This document shows positions 24,380 to 34,284 of a stretch of DNA of 64,000 bases, in pieces. The first letter of the stretch is position 1, and each line of letters starts with the position of its first letter. Made by a program: the position numbers and the translations under genes. Source of the DNA: Galeopsis tetrahit (taxonomy: Eukaryota; Streptophyta; Magnoliopsida; Lamiales; Lamiaceae); NCBI GenBank assembly GCA_963675135.1, contig OY776129.1, positions 79,077,348-79,141,347 on the forward strand. The letters are read 5' to 3'. A model generated the notes under the pieces. It did no database searches, had not been told where the DNA came from, and saw only the letters and a list, made by a program, of their open reading frames with translations.

Positions 24380-24592
24380 GTTGGTCTGCTATGGACTCGA
24401 GTGCATGTTATGCATCCTCGTCCATGTTGCACTTTTCAGTTTTAATGACTTACACTTTTTGGTAAATGGTGTTGCACTTTTCAATTATTAAACTGTATAA
24501 TAATATTTTTTATAATAATTGAAAAGTTCAACACTATTTACCAAAAAGTGTAAGTCAGTAAAACTGAAAAGTGCAACATGTACTAGGTCTGT
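24380..24592. mobile_element. Hairpin MITE, copy 2
   Basis: It shares the arms of the 23050-23260 element (TTGCACTTTTCAATTATTA, ACACTTTTTGGTAAATGGTG), with a slightly different loop. The right arm is better preserved near its end (AAGTGTAAGTCAGTAAAACT), and the right outer end looks shortened. The two copies are about 1.3 kb apart in the same orientation. Confidence 0.85.
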
Positions 24593-25097
24593 CTCTTTCA
24601 TTCACATTTTTTTTCTTCGTATCAAATAATATAATGAAAATATTGAAGTGAAAAAAATAAATCAATTTCTTTTAATTATATATGTAATGATTGTGGTTAA
24701 TTATGAATTTAATATGAGTTGAGATTTGAATTCAATTTTGTTTGCCTCCCTCAGCCTCAGGCAGTCAAGCTACTACGATCAAATTACATAACAATACTTT
24801 TGACCACCCTCATCATGATGTTTTTTTTTTTATATATATTTTAAACTCAGCAGATAATATTTTAGCATTATAATATAATTAATCAGTGCAAGGATTTATT
24901 TGAATGGATCAATTCATGGAATTTAGTTGACAATCAAAGTCAACAATAGATTTGTATGGAGATTAATTCACATATGGTACATTAACTTTACTCAAATTCA
25001 CAAAATTTTTTGTAATATTTCATTTGTTCATTTTAAACCATTTTAGGCTCAAATCAGTTAGAGGATCAAAATTGATACACAAAATATTACCCCCTCA

Positions 25098-25397
25098 GTC
25101 CCTCCGTCCCGAAATTACTTGCATAATTTGATCGGCACAATTTTTAAGAAAAGTGAATTTAGTAGTGGGTGATGTAAGGCAAAGGAGGGGTAGTTTAGGT
25201 AATTTGATGATGTGTAAAGTAGATATGATTAGGTGTAAAATAAAATGTACTGTAATAAATGGAGGGTGACAATTTTGAAAATAAAATGATGTTGGAAGGG
25301 TAATAATTTTGTGAGGTATTTTCATATTAAGAGTGTGCAAATAATTTTAGGACGTCCAAATAAGAAAAGTGTGCAAGTAATTACGGGACGGAGGGAG
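25098..25397. mobile_element. Stowaway MITE, same subfamily as 62381-62654
   Basis: Ends read TCCCTCCGTCCCGAAATTAC and GTAATTACGGGACGGAGGGA. Interior matches to 62381-62654 include AAGAAAAGTGAATTTAGT, GAAAATAAAATGATGTTG and ATTAAGAGTGTGCAA. The left TA flank is not clear. Confidence 0.85.
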
Positions 25398-25552
25398 TAA
25401 AATTTATGACTGAAATTTTGGAATCACTAAAACTGTGACTAAATGACCAAAATCGAAAAAGTAAAAAATTATAGGGCATCTTGTGAACTCATAGCAAGTT
25501 ACGAGACCATTTGTGAATTAATCTTGATTTGTATATGGTATGAAATTATATA

Positions 25553-25817
25553 TTTCATCGGTTACATTGAAAGTTATACAACTTTCTTTTTTTTATTTGT
25601 CCAATGAAAATTACATATTTCTCCGTACCATTGAAAACTATCAACTTTTTTTTTCGTCTTTCTCAATGAAAGTTGTCTATTTCCCTTAGCAAACTACTCC
25701 ACTCACTTTTAATTATATTTTTCCTCTCTCAATTATATTACCTTTAATACATCTATTTATTATATGATATTTCTTAACCTCCGTGCCCAAAGTGTTTGAG
25801 TAGCTTTCACTGGAACG
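25553..25817. mobile_element. Probable degenerate Stowaway-like element
   Basis: The left part contains repeated CCAATGAAAATTACATATTT-type pieces and the right end reads AGCTTTCACTGGAACGGAGG. The ends are only loosely inverted, so limits are approximate. Confidence 0.4.
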
Positions 25818-26333
25818 GAGGAGTATCATATATCTTAACATGGATAACTTTCATCGGGACGGATCGTAAATTAATGAAAAGGTGAAAAAGTAATATCCCA
25901 CCTACTCCCCTCTTAAAACACCTCAAAGAGTTGCTACATAAACATGAATGCCATGAAAAACTACCACAGTAACAAAGTAATACTACTAATTCAATAGGTA
26001 TTTCCAAACAATACATTCCTAAATACAGCCAATTTGTCATCATAAGCGAAAATAGAAAAAAAGAGGGGCGAAAGTGCAAACAAAAAGGTGCAGGTATACT
26101 CCCGTGAAAGGAATCAATAAATAAAAACAAACATTACTCTGAAAAAGAGCACAATTTTTCTAGTTTTTTGGATTTACCAATGAGTGAGGTCTCACTCTCA
26201 GGTCTGCAGTCTTCTGTTGTGCATTTACTACTGAATGTTATGCAATACAAACTCACATAATGCAAAATGTATATTGTGTACTGTGAATACCTATTTATTT
26301 ATTGGGTTTAAACAGTTAGTTGTCGAAATTATA

Positions 26334-26535
26334 CTCTCTTCGTCCGCCTATAAATGTTTAGTTATTTTTTGCTACAGAAATTAATAAAAATAATTAAATA
26401 ATACATATAGTACAAGTGAAATGATTGAAAGAAGAGAAGAGATGAAAAAAAAAATTACTAAAAAAAAAGTATGAAAAACTGATTGACGGACAAACTAAAA
26501 TGGTAAAATGGAAAGTTTATAGAAAGATGAGGGAA
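26334..26535. mobile_element. Diverged Stowaway-like MITE
   Basis: The left end TCTCTTCGTCCGCCTATAAA pairs with the right end GTTTATAGAAAGATGAGGGA. It is a relative of 43697-43912. Confidence 0.6.
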
Positions 26536-26548
26536 TATTAAATAATTA

Positions 26549-26713
26549 CTCCCTACGTCCCACTACACTATTTTCTTATTCGTCCGTCCATAATTGTTTA
26601 CACATTTTAAAAAGAAACTTTTTTTTTTAAACTCAACCATCATAATATTCACATATTTACACTAAATGTCATTACGTTTACCCTCAATTCATATATTTCT
26701 GGGATGGAGGGAG
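26549..26713. mobile_element. Short Stowaway-like MITE with a duplicated end
   Basis: It starts CTCCCTACGTCCCACTACAC after TTA and ends GGGATGGAGGGAG before TA. A second partial end (ATTGAGGGAGTATATA) follows at about 26750-26768, with the phrase ATTACGTTTACCCTCAAT present in two copies, so a small tandem duplication took place at the right end. Confidence 0.6.
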
Positions 26714-27324
26714 TATATATAACTCAATTACGTTTACCCTCAATCTATATGGATTGAGGGAGTATATATATAACTCAATGTTGAATTTGTTATCTGTACT
26801 TTACAATGATATACTCCATTCGATTTAGAAATGTTTGCATCATTTTATGGATATATAAATTAAGAAAAAATTATAATGAGTTGCGGATACTTCTACATGA
26901 TTATTTTCACAGCTTGATAACACGATTGTGATTTAAGACAATATCGAGAAATGTAGGAGTAAAAAAAAAAAGTTAATTGTATTTGTACCAAACCCGATTG
27001 AAAATATTGCACGAAATTATATTATGGGTTGGAACTTGTATAAAATACCACTTGTGATTTATTAAATTAAGTGAATTTTACCATTTTTAAAAAAACTAAC
27101 AATTTTACCATGCTTCAATTTTTTTTAACAATTTGATCTATTTCTTCTGTTCTTTGTACTTTTTTTTTAAAAATATTGAAATTTTAAGAACATACTAGGA
27201 ATGACATAACCAAAAAAATAAATAAAAAATGGGTAGCCCATCTCTGAAAAAATAGAGAGTTCACTAAATTTAATAAATCACTTGAAAATTTTGTGCAATT
27301 TTTAAACCACAAAGTAATTTCATA

Positions 27325-27604
27325 CTCCCTTTGTATCACAAAAATAGTCACATTTTTTTTCAGACCTATTTTACTTAAGTATTAAATGTTTTATTGACGA
27401 TGTTACCCCTAATTAAAGTTAGTCCATAATTATTCATTAACACTGAATTAAGAGTAATTAATACTAAGCTATGAATTTTACACCAAATTTATGGAAAATC
27501 AATGGTAAAATAGACATAGTATTAGTTAAACTTGACCACATTTATTATTTTTTCTTAATTTGTGTATAAAGTCAAATATGACTATCTTTGTAGAACGGAG
27601 GAGA
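27325..27604. mobile_element. Stowaway-like MITE
   Basis: It starts CTCCCTTTGTATCACAAAAA after TA and ends with the inverted counterpart CTTTGTAGAACGGAGGAG before ATA. The interior is AT-rich with no open frame. Confidence 0.75.
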
Positions 27605-27889
27605 TATCATTTTCAAATCACGAGAAATTTAGTGCAATTATGAATTAACCCGTAAATAAAAACTAAACCAAAATAATGGTAATTAATATTCTTTCTTATT
27701 CAAAATATATTTCATCATAAGCTTATACACACATATTAAGAAAATAATTGACTTCTCATTTTACCCTTGATCCTTGATGCTTGTAATTTTCATTTAAAAA
27801 AATGCATGTATGTAAATATTTATTGATTTTAAGTGTAAATTTGAAATAAATGCAATTAATTTCCATTAAAAAGTGCAAAACGACTTATA

Positions 27890-28066
27890 CTCCATCCGTC
27901 CCACACAGATAACTACATATTCATTTTTTGGATGTCCCAAATTATATCAACATTTTCTCTTTTACTTTAGTATTAAATGTTTTATTGTCAATTTTACCCT
28001 TAATTAATAAAAGTAATTAAGACTTAATTTGTGTGTAAAGTGTAGCTATTTTTGTGGGAAGGAGAG
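27890..28066. mobile_element. Short Stowaway-like MITE
   Basis: It starts CTCCATCCGTCCCACACAGA after TA and ends TTTTTGTGGGAAGGAGAG. The interior shares ATTAAATGTTTTATTG with 27325-27604. Confidence 0.65.
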
Positions 28067-28277
28067 TTTAAAAAATTGGGGACAATGTTTAGTTTTGGGA
28101 CAGCGATGATGCCACGATATTTATATCATACTGTATGTTGTTTCACTATCATGCTACCAATTTCTCACACGAGGGCATTTTTTTGGACATTCTTAAATGC
28201 GTTTTTTTTGTGATTGAAGCTGTTACGCGTAAAACGTTAGTTGATGTGCGTGCGACTTTATTGTGCACCTTTGTACG

Positions 28278-28990
28278 CAGGGACGGAGGGAGAGAGGGAC
28301 CAGGGGGGTCACTCGGCCTCCCACCTATTTTGCAAATTTTTTTTAATAATTTTTAAAAAAATATTAAATAATAAAAAACAAAAGAAAAAATAATTATAAT
28401 TAATCATATTTAATAGTTATATAACAATTTCTAAGTGTATTAGTAAAATATTAGTAGTGCAATTATTACTTTTTCCGTTTTATAAGTACTTGTTTTATGT
28501 ATAATTAAATAACATTTTTTTTACAAATTTATCTTTCATTATCATGAAAGATTGAGGGAAAAAATGAATGAAAGTATAAGAAAGTGGAATAACTTGCATC
28601 AATTATCAAGAAAGAAAGATGAAAAAAAGTATTAAAATAAAAATTATAGGAATTTACATATGAGTAATTTAGGAAGAAACGTAGTAAAAATAGCTAAAAA
28701 TGATAAATTTTTAAAATAAGAATTAAGACTAATAGCGTCAATCAATATGAAACAAGTGAAGTATATAACAATTTAAAACATAAAAATTAAAAGATGCTCG
28801 TATATAAACTGTATAAATATTATTTTGTAGGCAATAAGCGGAATGAATGAAACTTTTATTGAAATATATTAAAACTTAACTTGATTCATTAGAAATATAT
28901 TATATGTTTTTAAAAAATTATAGATATTAAAAGCGAAATTTATTATTCATAATTGAGCCCCCCATCGGTTAGTTTCTGGCTCCGTCACTG
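28278..28990. mobile_element. hAT-type non-autonomous element with 8-bp target duplication
   Basis: The ends are CAGGGACGGAG on the left and, read inward from the right, CAGTGACGGAGCCAGAAA. Both sides carry the same 8 bp, TTTGTACG (28270-28277 and 28991-28998), which is the target-site duplication expected of the hAT superfamily. The element is 713 bp, AT-rich inside and has no transposase frame. The open frame 28135-28356 crosses the left border and is not a gene. Confidence 0.92.
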
Positions 28991-28999
28991 TTTGTACGG

Positions 29000-30086
29000 A
29001 TACGTGTTGTAAATTTACATTTAGTTCGAGCTTTTGATTTCAGCTGTTTATTAAATTTTCCGTGTTATAAAATTTTATGAATTAGAGCTACTCCATTATT
29101 TATAGATATGAATGTCTCTTGACATATTTAGGATATTTTTATAAAGGGAACAAAAAAAATTTATATTATGATATCATATAACGTTAAAAAAAATCCATAA
29201 ATCAATTCAAGGGGGCAAAATACTAAAATTATGCGACGCCCTCCCTTAAACTGTGCAAAGGGGAGTCCTTAAATCACACACATATATGTCGTGTGTATGC
29301 AATTTAAGAACTCACTTCTTGCACATGATCCTCTTGTACATGAAGAGATTTGAATTCTATAAATTCATAATTAGTCACTATTTAGCCATCAAACAATTTT
29401 TTTAAATACTGACACTCGAAAAAGGAATTCATATGAATTCAAATTTAGAGAACAAAGAGAATAACTTTTTTTAAACAAATTTCCATCATTTATTCAAGCT
29501 TCATATATATAAAAAGAAAACTTGATAAATCAGAATTGCATTGTCAAAATCGAACTGAACTAAAGTAGTGTATCAAGTTTTCATAAGAACGATTTTACTG
29601 GATGTTCATCCTTAGGTGGAAAAAACAATTATACAAGTAAAATAATTATTAAATTAAGGAGGAAATAGTTGCTCCCAGCCCCCACTAAAGTAGATGCTTT
29701 CTTTTCGCTTATTTTTTTTTTTTTTTAAATAAGAACCTCTAATTTACTATTGCTATTTTATACTACAGGATAATCAGCAATTATCTATCTAGTTTAAAAG
29801 GGATAAAAATTAAGGAATGGCCACTTTCTCGTCCAAAATATGTAAAAAGGACACTAAAATCAAATTCCTTCCTTCAAACAAAATCCATTTCCCCTTTTTT
29901 CACTTGCTTATCTAAGAAGAGACGCGTGTGAGTGTTTTTTTTTTTTTTTTTTGACAGTGAAAAAACTTAAAATTGATGCCCACAAGAAGCACTCATTTAT
30001 GTCTGAAAATCAATGATAACCACCACTAACCTTTTTATCTCCGCACACATGCTGCCCAACATTGGTTTACATTTACTAATGTACTA
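29000..30086. other. AT-rich spacer, nothing recognisable
   Basis: No exon, RNA gene or clear element is seen. There are poly-T/poly-A tracts at about 29708-29730 and 29935-29955. Confidence 0.4.
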
Positions 30087-30368
30087 CTCCTCCGTCCCAC
30101 AATAACTTTCACACTTTCCTTTTCGGGACGTCCCACAATAACTTTCACACCCTTAAAATGGAAAACTCTTTATAAACTCTACCCTCACAATATCCTCAAT
30201 TTTTACACAAATGCCATTACTTTTTCTCCACATATTCACAAAAGTCAACTCATTCTTTACTTTATACATAAAGTTTTACAAAATTACCCCTCAAAACTCC
30301 ATTCATTATTACACTTTCTTAATTTACGTGTCCACCTACCTATGAAAGTTATTCCGGGATGGAGGGAG
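30087..30368. mobile_element. Stowaway MITE, same subfamily as 61417-61698
   Basis: It starts CTCCTCCGTCCCACAATAAC after TA and ends TTCCGGGATGGAGGGAG before TA. It matches 61417-61698 in the opposite orientation over its whole length (AGTTTTACAAAATTACCCCT, CACAAATGCCATTACTTTTT). Confidence 0.92.
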
Positions 30369-31360
30369 TACAATAGTCAAATAATAGCTTCTTCACATAG
30401 GTTTAAAAGTCAAATATTTTAACTGCTTTTGACATTAACAAAACCTGTAATTGGGGTTAAACAACTTATTCATTAAGTTACACTCATAGTCTTAGTGATT
30501 ATTTTGTTGGGTGATTTATGCTAAATACTCTAATCGAAACAAATGAATTGTCTCTTCACTTGTATAACTTCTACATATTTTATATTGGCACATTGAAAAG
30601 CATGGATAGATTTATATAAACAAAGACACACAAAATGTTTATTGCAATTTTTTACGAAATTTATTGTAATCTTAACCATTCTATACAAAAAAAAAAAGAA
30701 AAAGGAAAAGTGGGAGAGGACTATATATATTCTCATTTCAACGGCCACATATATATATTGGCATAGGATACGACTTTGGCTTTGGGGCACTATCTGTCTT
30801 GAAAATGACTCAAAAGCCCAATATTCTATGTTGTAATTTAATATTGAATAAGCCAAAATATTAGTTACATCAAAATCGATAATTATTACAGCTTAGACTA
30901 TGTAAACCTAACTTCATTGGAGTAAAAAATGGAAAATATCATGAGTTGGAAGATTAGGGAATGATGTATCATATTATGATAATAATTTAATGAACGGATA
31001 CAATAATGGAAATCGACCTACCTTGGCCGACAGTTTAAGTCCACTCACTAAATTGTGAAGCAATATAAAATAAATTGGAGGAGCGTAAAAAGGGAATAAA
31101 TATTTTAAACTCCCTATAATCCATATTTTTATCTTAACTTTTTCAATAATTCGGAATAACTTTTTCTTTTTTGTTTTTGGTCATAGTAGATTAGATATGA
31201 AAGAAGTTGGTTAATTCCTAATATATAAGAACAATTCTTTGATTCGCTACAAGATTTTCCTGACAAAAATTGTGTTAAGACATTATGAGGTACCCAATAC
31301 TATTGATATATTGGTCATAAAACGTGTGGTCCCTAATATGATTTCTAAGACAACTTTTAG

Positions 31361-31391
31361 TGTATATATATATATATACTACTCCCCTTTC

Positions 31392-31446
<55 letters not shown>
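31361..31446. repeat. (TA)n / poly-A compound simple repeat
   Basis: A TA tract, a poly-A run of about 28 bases and a second TA tract lie next to each other. The open frames across it (Lys and Ile-Tyr repeats) are artefacts of the simple sequence. Confidence 0.9.
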
Positions 31447-32817
31447 CTACAGTACATCCGTTGAAAAATAAACAATTTTAACTATTTGTACACGGATTTA
31501 CTATTTCTTTTAACTTAAAAAAATACTTCTAATTTTTAATATCACTAGAAATAATTAGTTGACATATCTCCCTAAAACAAGTAAAATAATGTGCCACTAT
31601 TGGAATTAAAACTGTGATAGTGAACCAATTATTTGCGACAAGAAAAATTTATGAGTAAACTATGAACAAAAAACAAGATAAGATAATTTATTTGTTTTGT
31701 TTTTATAATTATATAGTATAGTCCAAGATTGATTATTATAGAACAAGTTTTGCTTAATCATTGAACTCAAGGACCTAATGTATGTCTTGATTCTCAAGTC
31801 GGCACAAAATTATGCTGTGATTAGAGCCCAACAAAACAAAAGATTTCGTTACATTTCGTTTTGAAGACTAATCATCTATAAGAGTGACTACTCACACTTC
31901 ATTATAAGCATACCCCACTAATTTTAAAAAAGAATATATTTTACCAAGTATACCCCCATTTTATTCCTACTCTATTCTAATACCTCCCACATTACACCTC
32001 ATTTTAATCTTTTTATTTTCTAAATTTCTAGGTTTATCATTTATGTGTGTGTAATTTTTTTTTTAAGTTTACATAATTTATAGTGATTCTATACTATGCA
32101 AACCATAATAGAAATTGCATAAAAAAATTGGGTTTGACATGCTAAATCTGCTTGAAATCTATTTGTGCAGTCGTCAGCAATGTTTGGCCAAAATCACGAA
32201 CGAACACTGTTCTTATGCCTATTTTATAAAAGGGTAACTTAGTCTTTTTATTTGTGTCTATTTTTGTCGTATTATTATAGAGCGTGCTTATAACTTTATG
32301 GAGTGTAAGTAGTCTCATCCATCGTACACGTGCCCAATAATTTTCACTATTATTTTTTTCCCAGAATCAAAATATAGGGGAAGGAGAAGGGCCATGAGAA
32401 TGTGGGACAAATACTTGATGTCCCGATGGCCCATAAATTTTCACTATTATTTTTTTCCCATACTTTCCCAGCTAACGATGACTATAGGATGCTAGTGCAA
32501 TAACAAGAGTTGAGAGGGATTAATGTAGTTTTGTCACATCGTTTGTTTAATAGCGATAATCACTAGATCTAAAATTGATAGTTTTAAAGCTGAAGAAAAC
32601 AAATTTGATGATCTAACTTATTACATGAATGCCCTCACCTAACACAAGCCACTTGACACAGAGAACAGATCTCAAGCCACTTAGATTTTTCCGCCCATCA
32701 ATTCAAAATAGCTTCACTTCAAGTAGAGGAATAGTTATTCGATCTTTTTGCTAGTGATTAGGTTGAAGGTTCACTACTCGATTTAAGCACCCTTTGACAA
32801 ATAGTGTATCTTTCGGT

Positions 32818-32910
32818 CATTTGGTATGCACACAATCGAGTGTGTTTTTGCGTGTTGGATAATTTTTTTATTTTAGACTTGATCAAACCATTTATGTTGA
32901 ACTAATTTAC
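32818..32910. repeat. Dispersed repeat with ATGCACACAATCGAGTGTGT palindrome, copy 2
   Basis: It begins TCATTTGGTATGCACACAAT, continues CGAGTGTGTTTTTGCGTGTT, and keeps resembling the 20530 copy after that (TTTTATTTTAG, then CCATTTAT). It lies in the gene-free interval downstream of PRD3. Confidence 0.75.
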
Positions 32911-33727
32911 TATACTATATTGGGTCTTATATTGGGAGGTGGTTGAGGGTTATATTATCCTAATTCGTTAATGGGGTTGTTAAACATTTACCCTAATCCT
33001 CTCCAAAAATAAATTAAATATATTTGCAGCATTATGCTTTTCCAAATAAGTCCATCTATAAGTATATGACAGTCTGTTTCTACGGACACCTCTGCCTTTT
33101 ATGTTAGCACTAAAAGTGAAATTCCAGCCAGCTACTCTGTGTAATAATAATGCAATGACCCCAAAGATGTCAATTTCCTTCTGTGTAATAATATCTGTAC
33201 AGTAAGAATTGTGGCCAATTATTTAAGAAAATTATTGCGTTTGAATTATTTTTTATCTTCACCTATTAAGTAGCTAAACTCTGTAAAAAGACAAGCAAGT
33301 CCTTTTCTATGTGAGCTAATTCTAGAAGACCAACTTTGTTACTGTGGACAAATTAACAACTTACAAAAACGTGTTATCAGAGTTTCATAATACAAGAATG
33401 AGAGATGATGGTCTGAATAAAGACACGGTCGATAATGATATTATTCGGTAACTGAATTTATCATACCTGGTGTGGGGAAGGATTAGTGAGATAACTTTAT
33501 TCACTTTTAACGAGTGTGTGATAGATATATATCTCTGCCGTGATCAAAATATCTTCTGAGTGTACTAACATTACTCGAACGCCTTTTACGTTCCTTTCCT
33601 GAAATGATCACACTAGCATAAAGCGAAATGAAAAGTTTAGTGTGGGCTTCAAGTTATGAAATGGTGATTGAACAGAAAGAGGTGGGAGAAAAGGCAGTAC
33701 TTAGAAATCGACTTTAGTTATTAGAGC

Positions 33728-34116
33728 TGAATATTAGTAAGCAATCGACAATTTTATAAGATACGCCTACTAAGATGATCCGATTAATCCAGATACGAGA
33801 CATTGTTGATTTTACTTGTGCTGCAACTTTTTGATAAAGCAAAAAAAGAAAATCTGAAATCAAGCAGCCTCTATGATCAAAAGATTATTCGAGCAACATT
33901 CATCATCAACCAAATAGAGCCTGAATATTAGTAAGCAATCGACAATTTTATAAGATACGCCTACTAAGATGATCCGATTAATCCAGATACGAGACATTTG
34001 TTGATTTTACTTGTGCTGCAACTTTTTGATAAAGCAAAAAAAGAAAATCTGAAATCAAGCAGCCTCTATGATCAAAAGATTATTCGAGCAACATTCATCA
34101 TCAACCAAATAGAGCA
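33728..34116. repeat. 194-bp tandem duplication just downstream of PRD3
   Basis: The segment starting TGAATATTAGTAAGCAATCG occurs at 33728 and again at 33922. The copies are almost identical; one extra T (GACATTG versus GACATTTG) is the only clear difference. Such high identity implies a recent event. The second copy ends about 170 bp from the PRD3 stop, so it may be within the 3' UTR or terminator region. Confidence 0.95.
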
Positions 34117-34284
34117 TGTTCTTGTTTACATACATGATCATAATTATGGTGATATTTAATTTGAACTCAGTTTTTCAGAGTGCTTCACTGAAGGATTAAA
34201 ACAGCGAAGTGTTTTATAGAAACACGAAACGTGGCCAACAGAACTAGAACTGTTCAAAAAGATCATAGAATGTGTAGAATACCT

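Larger units (their letters stand above)
21700..24992. other. Repeat-rich region upstream of the TRM-type gene
   Basis: Apart from the elements listed separately, I see no exon or RNA gene. The 145-codon open frame at 24008-24445 runs into hairpin MITE copy 2 and has no recognisable motif, so I do not call it a gene. Confidence 0.5.
30369..33720. other. Gene-free interval downstream of PRD3
   Basis: No coding exon was found on either strand. Apart from the simple repeat and the dispersed repeat listed separately, the sequence is AT-rich with frequent stops. Confidence 0.45.

Noticed and set aside
24008..24445. 145-codon plus-strand open frame
   Set aside because: AT-rich composition, no known motif, and its end is inside hairpin MITE copy 2.
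28135..28356. 73-codon plus-strand frame
   Set aside because: It crosses the left border of the hAT-type element, so it is a chance fusion of host and element DNA.
31239..31481. Frames on both strands with poly-Lys and Ile-Tyr runs
   Set aside because: They are translations of the poly-A/(TA)n simple repeat.
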